Shown here: piece after piece, positions 36,601 to 48,660 of the stretch
How positions within the stretch are numbered: the first letter of the stretch is position 1
How the letters are laid out: each line of letters begins with the position of its first letter
NCBI GenBank assembly: GCA_014871385.1
Contig: CM026424.1
Coordinates: 12,862,892-12,926,891, forward strand
Origin: Ceratodon purpureus
Lineage: Eukaryota > Streptophyta > Bryopsida > Pseudoditrichales > Ditrichaceae
DNA: 64,000 nt
Reading direction: 5' to 3'
Notes under the pieces: generated by a model
Told to the model about the DNA's origin: nothing
Databases searched by the model: none
Seen by the model: the letters and a program-made list of their open reading frames with translations, nothing else
Position numbers and translations under genes: made by a program

Positions 36601-37031
36601 TCCTGGACCTGGGCCTGCCCCGCAACCTTCAAGGACGGCCCCTCCGCGCCCGACTCCTCCACGGGGGTCGGATCCCTCGCAGCCTCCCGGGCGTCGGGCG
36701 CCCCGGGCCTGCCAACCGAGCTTCTTGTTGCCGGTACCTTCTTGCTGGCCACATCGCCAGGCGCTTTCTCCCCCGGCTTAGGCGCCCCCACGACCTTCCT
36801 GGGCCTCCCCCTGCCTGCATGTTGTTGCGGCGCCTTCGCCTGCGCGACCACCCCGACCTGCACGCTCGTTGCGGTTGCTGCAGTCACGGGCACAGGCACA
36901 GCCTCTTCCGACACAGTCGCCCCGCTCACATCCCTGGCCTCCGCGAGGCCGGATTCCAGGCTAGTGGGCTCGGGCCTCGCGCGGTTTCGCCTCCCATAGC
37001 ATTTCAGTTGCTTTGACGAAGTCTGTTGCAT
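21682..37031 (-). CDS. PIE1: SWR1-complex ATPase, PIE1 class
   Basis: Catalytic subunit of the nuclear SWR1 complex, which exchanges H2A for H2A.Z. Exons (high to low): 37031-35844, 35311-35204, 34955-34848, 34705-34625, 34273-34185, 33860-33626, 33478-33343, 32966-32518, 32249-32211, 31805-31734, 31527-31465, 31062-30772, 30474-29185, 29074-26942, 26512-26410, 26022-25958, 25768-25680, 25444-25084, 24866-24330, 24220-23634, 23371-21682. They join in phase to 3237 codons and a stop. Seen: AT-hook GRGRPRK (73-79); HSA domain (about 410-500, HKTHWDFVLEEMAWL); acidic linkers; Walker A DEMGLGKT (1206-1213); DEAH (1309-1312); an insertion of about 250 residues between ATPase lobes, as in INO80/SWR1; motif VI RCHRIGQ (1832-1838); SANT/Myb domain (about 2395-2452). 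Arabidopsis PIE1 is about 2055 residues; the excess is Gly/Ala/Pro/Ser-rich termini. The start is the first Met of the open first exon. The donor of exon 1 is weak, and the end of exon 18 could shift by 3 bases. Confidence 0.93.
35982..36305 (-). repeat. Coding minisatellite in PIE1 exon 1 (30-31-residue units)
   Basis: Residues about 243-350 contain four degenerate units starting ERGVGAKQPRERRE, EARVGAMSHREGSD, EKRVGGKSQRERTD and EKRVGGKSHRERRD. Spacing is 30-31 residues. The segment is charged, predicted disordered, and lies just before the HSA domain. Confidence 0.8.
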
Positions 37032-37238
37032 CTCTTACCTTCTTTTAACATTCTCGCTTCATGCACTCCCAATGCACAAAACGAAGCCTCGACCGGACCG
37101 AACAATCCCTCCTCGCCCCTGCCAATCCCCGCCCAATCCCTCCCGCCCCAAAAAACCCAAACTCTCGTCCCCCTCAACCTATGCCTGCAATACTCCTCGC
37201 CCTGCTCCCTCCCCCAAATTCCTGACTGACCCTGATCA

Positions 37239-37530
37239 CTAGGGTTTCGCCCGTTCTTGATGAAACGCGGTCGAGCCCCGAAACCCTAACAACGCACATG
37301 CAACCTGCTGCCCCTCGATCGAGTCCGAGGATTCCTGCGCACGCGGGCTCCGAAGCAGGCACAAGAGCTGGGCACACAAACAGCCAGAGGTGAGCCAACC
37401 ACAAGAAACCCTAGGGTGCAAACTCTGCGCCGGGACCGCACCACCTGCATGACGATCCCCAGCACTGCCGAAGCTTAACATGCGTGCGCTTGTAGTCCCT
37501 CCCCCAACACAGAATACGAAACCCTAGGCT
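37239..37530 (-). promoter_or_regulatory. Telo-box cluster upstream of PIE1
   Basis: AAACCCTA-type telo-boxes occur at 37240-37247 (as TAGGGTTT), 37281-37288, 37406-37416 (AAACCCTAGGG) and 37519-37526, within 0.5 kb 5' of the PIE1 start. In plants such boxes bind TRB/Myb-type factors and are common in leaders of growth and translation genes. The transcription start is not identifiable by eye. Confidence 0.5.
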
Positions 37531-38348
37531 GCAAACCTCACGGTCGTCGTCCAAAACACTCCACAGGCTTAAAGCTTACGCTCTTTGCAGCCTCTGCGGC
37601 TCGTACTCTTGTTTTGTTCACCTTCCCTGCCTCAACGCTGGTTATTTCCTCGGAGATGATGAAGCGAATCCGCCATGAGTCGGCCTCGGTTGCCAATGTT
37701 GCAATTTTAGTTTGCAACAGAAGCTTCATGCGTGTGCCGTGTCCTTTTATGGCAGATTTGGGTCTCCGCCATGATCAGTGATACACAGTGCTCCTGAGTC
37801 GTCGTCACTGCGTTGTCCTGGGTGGGTCCGTCTCTCGAATCTATCCTTCCTCCCTTTTCTGCACTTCCGGATGTCATTGTATTCGTTGTGCCTCTTCCAA
37901 CACCACTGTTTGCCTCCATTCACACTTTTTTTAAACTACGCCTCGCATTTGGTGACCCTGATGTTGATGGAGTATTAGTGATATTTATAATTTATATCAT
38001 TCTGTTTTATTGGGCGTGACTTTGGGAGAAACTCCGTTCTGTTCTATAAAATTTGTGCTTCCGGTGAAATTTTTATGCCAGATGCCGAATTGGTTTGCTC
38101 CAAAGCATCAAACCATAGTTTTGAATCTCTCTCGGCAGTATTATCGCCTAATTGTGCTGGATAGAAGTTGATTGTTGATGATGTAATTCTTGAAGATGTT
38201 TTGTTGGTTACTGGTGAACTTTCAACAATGTGATATGGATAATGTTCATGGATACAAAATCTGAAATCATGTATAAAGATGATTCTATACAGCACTATAA
38301 TAAAATATGTCAAAATAGTCATGGTAAAAAGTTAGCTGCATTTGTCGT
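37531..38348. other. PIE1 upstream flank
   Basis: Transition from GC-rich promoter to AT-rich DNA. Short frames on both strands have no recognisable domain. It ends at TTAA element 6. Confidence 0.5.
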
Positions 38349-38352
38349 TTAA

Positions 38353-38744
38353 CCCTTTAATGCCTACGGCACCAATTTTGGTTGCAAAAGTATGTTTATT
38401 GATGCCTGTGTCTGAATGACGTGGAATTTGGATATGAGTTCTTCCCATCGAATAGGGGCAGGTAGTTAATCTGTCCAATGCACTAAAATTTAGTGAATTC
38501 GCATACTTTATGTGTCAGATATGACCTGAAAGGTGGCATATTTATATTATAATGACCCTTCATCCACGGTTGTATGAATTTCATCTAAGGATGACGACAT
38601 CGTGACATCATCCCCTTCACATCCGTACGGTTGGAGAAGGCAGATTCTCTTTTTTAAATGACGTGGACCACTAAGAGGGATATAGCTCAACTCATGTTTT
38701 TTTTGCTGAACCATTGTGCTGAGACCGCCTTAGGCATTAAAGGG
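38353..38744. mobile_element. TTAA-flanked MITE 6 (392 bp)
   Basis: The clearest member. Left end CCCTTTAATGCCTACGGC; right end reversed CCCTTTAATGCCTAAGGC; TTAA on each side (38349-38352, 38745-38748). It lies about 1.3 kb upstream of the PIE1 start codon. The internal sequence shows no open frame. Confidence 0.85.
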
Positions 38745-40544
38745 TTAATATAACAATAGTATTAACTCAAAAGGAGTACAAAACATGAAATTGATGGAAA
38801 AAATGAAAATAACATTCTATTCAAGTGTGATCTTCATGATGTTGTGGTATTAATCTAAATGATGATGATGGGTGTATTGATTACATTTTATTTTTTTAAT
38901 GTGAGTTCTCAAAAAATATTCAATTGCATTTTAAAATGTAATATATATGGTACGAAAAGAATATTCAGTATTAAGAAATTGTAGTTTAAAATCAGTAAAA
39001 TAACTATAATTATTCAAAAAGACTACAAAGTAATTTGACTCAAAGGTCCATTATGATAAATATATATATATATATATACCATAATAGAATATTTTTTGTA
39101 ACATATTATTAATTTGTTATTTTATTTTCATGGTATTTACATTTGAATATACACGTATGTGCAAATTTAAAAACAAAACATCTAATTTACCAATTCTAAA
39201 AGATATATTTCTTTTTTTTCAAAATAATTATACTTTTAAATAGCTTATTCTATGGGACATATGAGAGAATCATATTTTCAAAGTTTTTTTGTTTTCAATA
39301 CCACAATCGCAAAATAAAAATAAAATGATAAAATAATAAAGACTATAATTATATTTGAATTTATTAATAAATATATACAAGGGTTATGTAAAACGTCACT
39401 TGCATAATTTGTTGCTATATCTTTACTTAGCATAAATACACCTTCAAATTTACGATTCTTTTATGAATATTTTGTAGTATTTTTTTGATTTTATGGCCTT
39501 ATACAAGGATATAAGTACCTTCCTTAAGGTAATCAAAGCAAGAAATTGAAACTTTTTTGTCAACTATAACTTTTCAACAACACGATTTACAAACATTGAA
39601 TATCGTGGTTGAAGTTAAGTAAAAATTGAAGGCATTGCATCCACACATCATGTATTAAGCAAATTGTATGATTTTCTTTAATAATAAAAATGATGAAAAA
39701 TATCTTATGGAATGAATTATATATTTTTAAAATTTTAAAATAAATAAATAAATAAATAATATTATGGTTACAATGGTATTATCTGTTTTTCAAAAAAATA
39801 TGTCAATTCAAAATGTTATTAATCAAATAAATTAGAGGAGAATGAAATATTGCGAGTAATTTTTTTATTTTATCAATAAATTAAACAGCACGCGTCAATG
39901 TTGACTTGATAATGCTTGTGAAGGCCTAAAAGAGGTCCAGATCTGAATCCAGTTGCATGTACTTTGCTTCATTGATAACAATGAAACTTTTACATTTCAA
40001 TTTCATGTTTCGATAAAAAATTAATGATAGAACAATCAATGATGTTTAATATTTTAAAATTATAATTTAAATGATTCAACATGTATAACAATTTTGTCAA
40101 CTTCATAAAGACCAATGTTTATTTATTTAATAATGAATTTTTAATATTTATAATTTTTATTTTATTTTTTAAAAATGTTTGATTTGAATAGAAATAAAAA
40201 TAAATTATAATTATAAATAAAATAATATGAAATTAGATCATATTTACAAATTTTCATAAACAAATCAAAATTTCAATGTCTAAAAAATTATTTGCAAATT
40301 AGTTCCATGTACAATTATTTTTACATAAAGTTTCTTAAAACAACTATAAATCTATTTTCATCAACAAAATTCAACAATATTCTTATCTATTATGGTTGTG
40401 ATTGTTGACTATTTGTATATAATTCATAATCTTTAATACAACGGCTAATTCATCAATTAAGCAAAATGCATAATGAGGGACAAATCTCATCACTGTGCTT
40501 TAAGTAGCAACTAAGCAAGCCAACAGTTAGTACAACGATGAGGA

Positions 40545-40808
40545 TTATATGTCTAAATTTGTTCCATACTGCATGCTAAACATGAAATCGAAAATCCGTT
40601 CCATGGAGAAATTTTCCAATTGTTCTTTGAACATCTCAAGGTCTTCGATTCTATAAGTTCCTTGAATTATTGACTGGATTAGTTGGACATCGTGATTGTC
40701 GTAAATGTATTTCGAAAGTCGGCCTTCCGCATCATTGATTGTGGCTATGATCCATTCCGCTTTAAAGATCAGTTGCAAGTGACAGCCCGGCATTACTAGT
40801 TTTTCCAA
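40545..40808 (-). other. Unidentified 87-codon open frame
   Basis: In very AT-rich surroundings this frame has balanced amino-acid usage (AEWIIATINDAEGRL, then an acidic and hydrophobic tail ending QYGTNLDI), less A/T-biased than its neighbours. I do not recognise a family. An in-frame stop lies about 20 codons upstream. It could be a remnant exon of a mobile element or gene; chance is not excluded. Confidence 0.25.
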
Positions 40809-41189
40809 GTTTCTTGTAAAACAGTTGAAAGCAATTTAGGTGACCGAGTCTTGCTTTTTCCTTCAATGTTTTGCTTCCCATTTTTCTAACTACCATTTCT
40901 AGTTTTAATGGTGTTGCTTTGTCTTTATTCATCTACGACCACCTCCTTTGGTCACAGCTGCCCTATATAGTTTAAAAAATTTAATTTATATTATTTATAC
41001 AATTGAGCAAAATATTTTTGTTAATGTTTGTGTTTTTTACATTAGATACATTGTATGGACACGATATTTTATATTATATGTATTGATCAATTTCATTTAC
41101 AACCATGGAAATTATACACAATTATAATTTAAAAATTTTAATGCAATTTGGAGAATAATAATTACAGATTTCTTATTATTATTGGTCAA

Positions 41190-41239
<50 letters not shown>

Positions 41240-42476
41240 CTTTCATTTTGCTATAATATAAATGAAAAATATTCTATAAAATATATAGTTGGTAATATTT
41301 GTCTAATACTTTTATTTGATACTTCAAATTTAAGATTTAAATTATTCATATTAGTCTAAATATGTGAGAACATAATTCAACACATGTGGAATTTCAAAGA
41401 TTTCACTACGATAATCAAATTTAAAAACAAATATTAAATGTTTAATTATGTTATAGAATCAATCCATTAATCATTTTTGAATAAATTTAATATTATATAT
41501 TCATTCCTGTAAAATTTGAATAATAAAAAATTGGAGAAAATTAATAAATATATCCAATTAGCCATAAAATTTTAGTATATAGACAAAATTTATACAAATA
41601 TGATAATTTATTATAAGAATATTTATTGCACAATAAATTTTATCTATAATGTTTGTACTATATGATTGAATGAAACAATTAAATGTGATGTATTTTAAAA
41701 ACCCTCAAGTAATGTATTCAAAAATTAGATTTAATAGGATAAACATAATATTTCACCATCAAACGATGAGAAATTCTCCCCTCAAAGTTTATTGATTTGG
41801 ATTGAGCGGTGGAAATTTCTATTTGAGGAGGTGAACGCAGAGAAAATGAACCAAGACTGTGAAATCCTTGTTAGGGTAGGGGCCCTAATTTTGTAGCACA
41901 CCCTTATACCACTAAGGATATAAGTCATCCGGTGGCTGATAACAAATTGCAACATATCCCATGAACTTGCAAAATTTCACAACCCTCCTTGTCATACGAA
42001 TGCCATTCTAATTATGAGTATCGGTCTTTTTTGTGAAGGTCTTGAGTATGTATTTCTCCAGCAACGAGTAGGTGTATTTTTCATGAGTATCTCGAGTCGC
42101 TCTCTAGCGTCGAGTGGCCATCATTTTTTGCAAGAGTCCTTCTTGAATTATGCACAGTAACACAGCCATGCAGTCCTTAAAGGTATGTACACTTGTTTAA
42201 TTTTTTATTCCTTATTTTGATTTTCTTTTGTGTTTTTTGCCATGGCTATGTTAGGGCGCCATAAGATACTTGTAGTGCTCCGTCCTACAACAGCTAACAA
42301 TACGTATAATGAGCAGTGCACTCTTCTGTAGTATCGTTCTGTATTCTCTTTTCTTCATTCACTTTCTACTGTCGCAGTCTCCGAGGAAAGCTGACTCTGT
42401 TATAATGAAAAACAAGTATTTCAGAGCATTGAAATAATAGAAATGTAGAAAAAAAGGAACAGTGGAATAGTATACT

Positions 42477-42660
42477 CACCATCAAGTCAAAAGTGTCCAT
42501 AAAAGACTTCGGCTGAGGAGGAATATCCACCATTGGTGTCTCGAATTGACGTCCCGACTCATCAAAAAAATTATCCAGGATCCAATCTTTATCAAAATCC
42601 GGTGAACCCCACGGAGATTCAGGTATAAGAACCTCACCCTCATTAATCCAGCCAAGTTGA
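42477..42660 (-). other. Unidentified exon-like frame with consensus donor
   Basis: Within the open frame 42366-42803, the part reading GWINEGEVLIPESPWGSPDF and on to MDTFDLM has protein-like composition and ends at GATG|GTGAGTATAC (about 42477), a perfect 5' splice site. A 20-base T-rich run on the plus strand at 42690-42718 gives an A-rich lysine stretch just upstream and makes the 5' edge unclear. No family recognised, and no partner exon found nearby. Confidence 0.35.
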
Positions 42661-45600
42661 AGAAGGACAATTACTGATTGATAGGATTGTTTTTTTTTTT
42701 TTTTTTGTTTTTTTTTTCTTCTGAATTTTGCAAACTTTGACCCACCCGACCCTACATATTGTTGAGAGTGGTTGTTGTGTAAATTTTTGGCGAGGGTCTC
42801 CACAAAATCTTAAAGATTTGGACCAATCATGTATCTTTGTATCTGCAGTATCTTTTTACACTGTAGATTCTGAAATCTTCTATGGCTTTTTAAAATTTGC
42901 CAAAGTGACATTCAACCGCATGTTTATAACATACAACTATATTTCAAGTGCATTGAATCTGACCTCCATGATAATCTTTATCTAGTTTCTAAGCTACCTT
43001 CTAGATTGTGGTACCTATATTCATTAGTTTTAATGTATGCCTTTAATCTCTATTTGTAGTTTATAAATATATTGACTTTTGAAGTTTATAAGTATATTGA
43101 GCTAAAAAATGATTTTTAAAAAAACATTTATAATAAAATATCATACAATAAAATAATATTTACAATCACTGATTAATTAAATTATTACCAAAATCATACT
43201 TAGATAAATCAACTTTGGTTGGATTAATTGTTTTGACAATAATCTTATTGACATGACATTTTCCTCTCTCAAAAAAATTATTATATTTTTGAGAGATTAT
43301 TTAAATAAAATTTAACATTATGTATGTTGATAAAATTTTTCTCACATTCAACCTTAAGATCTTAAACTTCATAGTATTAAGTAACGTACAAAGTATAATC
43401 TTACAGTAAAAACATAAAAAATAGGATGATTACTTAAGAAAAAAATTATAAACGATCAAAACAATTATTGTAATATACTTTCATTACGATAAAATAAATG
43501 CTAAATGAATCAAGTCATTAACTAATTGAAGATCCACGGACTCTGGGTTTTAAGTGCTTTACAAATTAAAATTTAAAATAATATAAGTAAGTTTAACTAA
43601 ACATTATAAAATAAGTTGCATTAAAATCAAAACAAATATAATTTCTTTGAATGTTGTAGTAGATTTGTGCATAATCTATTAAAATGACGAAATTGTATAA
43701 TTAAAATAAAATTTGTGTTGTTTGTGTTCAGTCTATAAAAAAAATAAAAAAATTATGTAGTAAAATAATTTTTGATCATAAAAAAATAATGTTTGCATCA
43801 CAACAACATATGGTTAATAATGGACTTTCTAGATGTTTTTATTGAATTGATAATTACTCATCTTTTAGAGGCTAAGTCCAAGGGTTGGCTTTGGTGGTGA
43901 TAAGGTCTACCCTTGTGTATTAACTTCATGTCATGTATATTTAATACAAGATATGCTCTCAAACACAAATCTGTTAGCCATGGTTCTTTTCGACATAGTG
44001 ATTTAAAATCAAAAAACAATGTAGTTAGAAATCAAGAAAGTAATATAAAAACAAATTTTTAAAAACCTCGGTGATAGTATTCCCACTTTAATTTGACAAC
44101 ACTTGAATTAATTTGGAATTAAAATTCAATGATTTTTTTATGACCATTTTTTTTTTGAACGAATTGTGTTTTTATAGGAATAAAAGGATTTCTTACAAAA
44201 GTGTATGAAATGCACGTTTAAAAGCTTTCAGCACCAATTAGTTAATGACACTAATTGGATTTAAATTGCATTACATGGTGTTCTTTTCACTGTTTGCGTT
44301 CAAGCCGACCGCTTCACTTGCCAATCATACGGGTTTTTCTGTACCTTGAGTATCGTTGTCAACTTATGTGCTGTATAAGACATTTGAGCCAAGTTCAAGG
44401 AGATCATTGTGTTGGATAATATTAAACCTTGTATAAATAAATATAACATAAGTGCTTCTTTCATTTCCTTGTTTATGAAGAAAATCCAAAAAGAAGAGAT
44501 TTTGGAGTATTCTATCAATGCTTAATTGGATACAAATAATGGAGCTTTGTATTTACCATATATAATATTTATGGAATATTACAGTTTAATGACAAACCAT
44601 TAAAGCTTAATGTTTATAAAATATGGTAGCATTAATTAATAAGCAGCAACTTAATATCATAATAAAATATCAAATACGAGAAAGATTATATATAAAGCAA
44701 TAATCATTCATGTACTGAATTGGATGATGATAATGAATAAATATTGTAAATAAGTAAATAAATAATCATATTTATATACTTGTATATATTATAAATCATT
44801 GTTTAATATCTTCAAATATTAATCTAATCATTATTTAATCAAAATTATATTTAATTTGCATATAATTAGAATTTTTTGCTGTTATAAAAGATACACTTCA
44901 TATATTTTAATTGGAAAAGAATTAATAAAGTAATTTTCAAAAATTACCAGATTCTATTAAATTTTTAGGCATTATTTAATTATATTTTTCTAATCATCAA
45001 AATTTCCAAGGTATATGAGATATTAATAGAAGCATAATAAAAATCATTAACGATGCACATTTGATTTAGTACAACCATTTGATTTAGCATTTAATCTAAG
45101 GTTCATACTTGTTTTGAACGCGTATCAACCAATAATACAATTTGAATCAATGCCTTTATTAATTAATAAGACTTTGTTACTTATAAATATAAAATTATAA
45201 ATGATCATATATATTTTTCTTTAATTTGTCTATTAATTATAATGAAACTTATCATACTTTAAAAATATTACAAGTATTTGATGATGATACATTATATTGA
45301 AAAAAAATATATTGAAAAAAAATTCAATAGTAACTAAAATTAAGATAATTTTGTTTTTCCATTCATTAATTATTTATTATTCAAAATTTATAATATATAT
45401 AATACATATAAATTATCATTCAAATTGATTTTATATCTTTAATTTAAAGTTATCTAAATTTCAAAACAAGTTTTTTGTCACATAATATCTATTTTTGTTT
45501 ATTGTGTCATAAGTTGAAACAAAAAATCAAAATTAATTTGAATTATAACTTTTAGTTTCAATTAAATATAAACTAATCTTACTGTATTTCAAAAAATTGA

Positions 45601-45949
45601 TACAATTGTTTCAAATTTGTAATAATATGTGATAATTCTTTAGTGGACCGATTTAAAATATTTATCTATAAATCACAACAATAAGATCTATTGTTAAATG
45701 TAACTACAAAATATAACATGATCTTTCAACATAGAATACTAATTTTGTTTGTTGTTTTGAATAATAATATTCTCACACATTTTTTTAAGAACTACAAAGT
45801 ACCAAAATATATATAAATCATAGGAGATTTAATTTTTACCTGGCATTGTTATACAAATGCAATAGATGAATGAATTGTCACCAAATTACAAGCGAATGCT
45901 TGCCCACCATAGGCACCTTCAAAGATGGCACCATGCACTAGAACTTACA

Positions 45950-46278
45950 CCCTTGCGATAAACCTCGCCCTTGTCTTAATGACGAGGGCCCCCCGACCAG
46001 AGCTGTCATTGGAGGGGGCAAAAAGCCTATATTTTGCATGTTGATGAAAAAAAAAAATTAAATTTAAAAAAAAAATTAAAAAAATTTAAACTAACTAAAA
46101 TTAATCTAGTGGGTCCCCCTAGACTAATTCGGGGTCCCCGATTTCATTAAAAATAAAAAAATTACTAAAAAAGGACCGCAGGGCCCCTAAAAATAGATCA
46201 AGGAGGAAAGGAGAAAGGGGAGGAGGAGGGGGAGGGCCCGCCTCGTCATTAAGACGAGGGCAAGGTTTATTGCAAGGG
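45950..46278. mobile_element. Mutator-like MITE (329 bp)
   Basis: The 9-bp duplication GAACTTACA is exact on both sides (45941-45949 and 46279-46287). Ends CCCTTGCGATAAACCTCGCC and, reversed, CCCTTGCAATAAACCTTGCC continue as an inverted repeat of about 45 bp (CTTAATGACGAGG). A 9-bp target duplication is typical of Mutator-like elements. The interior holds A-rich and GGAGG-rich simple sequence and no coding frame. Confidence 0.85.
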
Positions 46279-46287
46279 GAACTTACA

Positions 46288-46596
46288 GCCTCCTAGGGAT
46301 TGTAGCTTTTACTAAGTTTTTACTAAGGCTGTAGTTTTAGTACGTAACATTTTTCTGATCATGAGGTTTTGCTTGGCATTTGTCCTCATTCTTTGCAACG
46401 AGTAATAAATTGATCTCGCTTGTGTCAAAAAAATAATAATAAAAAATTACAAGCGAATCAACCACTGAAAATCTTTGTGTATAAATTTTGAACACATTAA
46501 ATGCCTTGAAATGTAATTATGCATTAAAAAAATTTCATTGAATTCAAAGTCATTTATTACATAAAAGTATATCCTATGTCAATAGCAAGTTCGTCC

Positions 46597-46628
<32 letters not shown>

Positions 46629-47740
46629 TTTTAAGGATGGAAAAATAAAAGACATGGGGAATTATTTCGTTTGAAAATATATTTTATTTTGATCCATATA
46701 AGGCTATTTTTTTCTATATTTTGAAAGATGAACCTTATTTATACATAATAAATAAATATTTGTCCAATGGTGAACGAACCTGATTAACGTATGGTAAAAT
46801 TTACATTTGTTATTAAAGATATTAAAGCGGTGAAAAATAATATTCATATTGTTAGCATGATATATAGTTAAAAGAATAAACAGAAATAAATCATCTCAAG
46901 TTAAGTTAATAAATGTTTTTAACAATCTTTTCCAAATACTATCACATGGTTTAGTTCAAATAAAAATCTATATATAAGATTGAAATTGAAAATCATAAGC
47001 AAAGATACATTTGAATTTAATACGCACTTAGTTAGAGTCGATGAACATAAGCGTGTAATTTTGATATAAACTCATTTTCAATGTACATAAAAATGCACTC
47101 TTACAAAAAATTATCAAAATTTGGTTTCATTTGCATCTTCAATTCCATTTTAGAAACATGCACTTGTTATTAGTTAAGCAACCAATAAAGTTGATAAGAG
47201 TTTTAAGAAACAACATAATTGTTTGCCATATTCAAATGGAGTTGCAAATTAGAACTCAAGAACATAGTCTTAGCTACTCCTATTCTTTGTTCGAGCAGGC
47301 CATCCACCCTCCTTCCATGTTCATTTAGGCAAGCCGTCATAATTGAATTTGATGTCTTCATCGTTCTCTATCAGGGCACAATTCCAACAATGCATGCCTT
47401 TAATGCAACAATATTAAATATTCATTTTCATTAATTATTTCAACTTTGATAATCCAATCACACTACAAGAACCTTAAACCTACATTTGATCTTTAGTTAT
47501 CAAAACACCATATCAAAACAACCTTTTTATTAAAATCTCGAATGTCTCACAATCATGAATTAAACTTCATCAAAATTTCAACCACAATTAATGGAGATTC
47601 TCCTCGCTAACATCAAATCGTTTCACAACCCACAACCCACAATCCAAGACCCACAAACTACAATCAACCTACATAAATTACAACCCAGACAAAGGAGAAA
47701 TGGAGAAGGAGGTTCCCAATGATGAGGCAGGCTGAGGCTC
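46288..47740. other. AT-rich upstream flank of the UBA2-like gene
   Basis: (AT)n microsatellite at 46597-46622, otherwise AT-rich DNA without a recognisable gene. From about 47690 the composition becomes GC-rich at the gene's leader. Confidence 0.6.
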
Positions 47741-48660
47741 GCCGAAGTGAGCCTGCTGGCTGTGTGGCTGGAATGGAAACCCAAACCCTGCGGACTTAGG
47801 ACCCACGCTCACTCCCAACTCTCAAAGCTCCCCGAAAACCCTAACTCCACTTCACTTCGCTTTCCTCGCTTTCCACCTCCACATGCACCCGCTCCCGCTC
47901 CCGCACCCGCACCCGCACCCGCATACTCTGACTTTCACCAGGCTCGCTCGCTCGCTCGCTCGCACAGGATCAAACCCTCGCGGACTACCATCGTCATCGC
48001 CATCGCCACTGGTAAGTTACGCCGCTTCTGCCCCTCGCATATGCTGCTCAATTTCACGTCTATTGCTTTGCTAGGGTTTCATGTTACGTTTCGCAATAGG
48101 AGTTATTATGTCTCTGTGTGTTTGTTCTTGCTTTTCTACGGCGTGAGGATTTGAGATAGGAGGGTGTTGGGAGGGGGGTGTACGCAATTGAGGATAGGAC
48201 GGCAGGCAGGAGTGTGGGAGCGGGGGGGATGGGTAGGGTGGGGGGTGAGTGAAGTGTGAGTTTGCCGTGGGGTGGTTTGGAGTGGGAATTCGGGAATCGG
48301 AGGGTGGATTAGTGTCGTCTGGTAGGTTGTGAGAGCGGATTGGTGTGTGGAATCGGACTAGGCTCTGGGATTCGTTTCGTGTGGGTTCTTTTATGTGTTC
48401 TGGAGGTTTTGGTGTGTTGTTTCGGCGTTAGGTAGTCGGTGGTGTGTTTGTTTCCCTTGCGTGACGAGGGTGATGGTGTGTATCGCCATGATTTTTTACA
48501 ATTTTGTGTGGTTTCGATGTTATGGGGTTTGTTGGAAGGGTGCAGAGGGAAGGTTGTTCTGGAATTTGTGTGTGGTGTTGTTTTTTCTGAGTCTTGCTGG
48601 TAGTGTTTGCTGAATTGTGGTCTGGGCGTGGCAGTTAGAGAGAGTTTCGCTTAAGTCATC
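47741..48660 (+). promoter_or_regulatory. UBA2-like leader with 5' UTR intron and simple repeats
   Basis: The leader has a telo-box AAACCCTA (47836-47843), a CCCGCA/CCCGCT hexamer run (about 47887-47922) and a (GCTC)n run (47942-47964). A strong donor CTG|GTAAGT (intron from 48012) and acceptor GGCAG (ending 48634) define a 623-bp G+T-rich leader intron. The second leader exon is only 26 bases before the ATG at 48661. Long leader introns in plants often raise expression; that role here is inference. Confidence 0.6.

Larger units (their letters stand above)
38749..45940. other. 7-kb AT-rich gene desert
   Basis: Strongly A/T-rich with microsatellites (TA)n at 39061-39078 and about 41193-41239. 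Apart from the two isolated frames annotated separately (40545-40808, 42477-42660), no credible exon was seen. No transposase, reverse transcriptase or tRNA was recognised. Confidence 0.6.

Noticed and set aside
35847-37016. 389-codon plus-strand frame
   Set aside because: Shadow of PIE1 exon 1; the minus-strand frame has an AT-hook, a protein repeat and runs in phase to the HSA exon.
41193-41239. Palindromic (TA)n tract as a possible origin or matrix attachment site
   Set aside because: Ordinary microsatellite; nothing else in the sequence supports a replication or attachment function.
38749-45940. Retrotransposon or LTR element in the gene desert
   Set aside because: No long direct repeats, primer-binding site, protease, integrase or reverse transcriptase motifs were seen on either strand.
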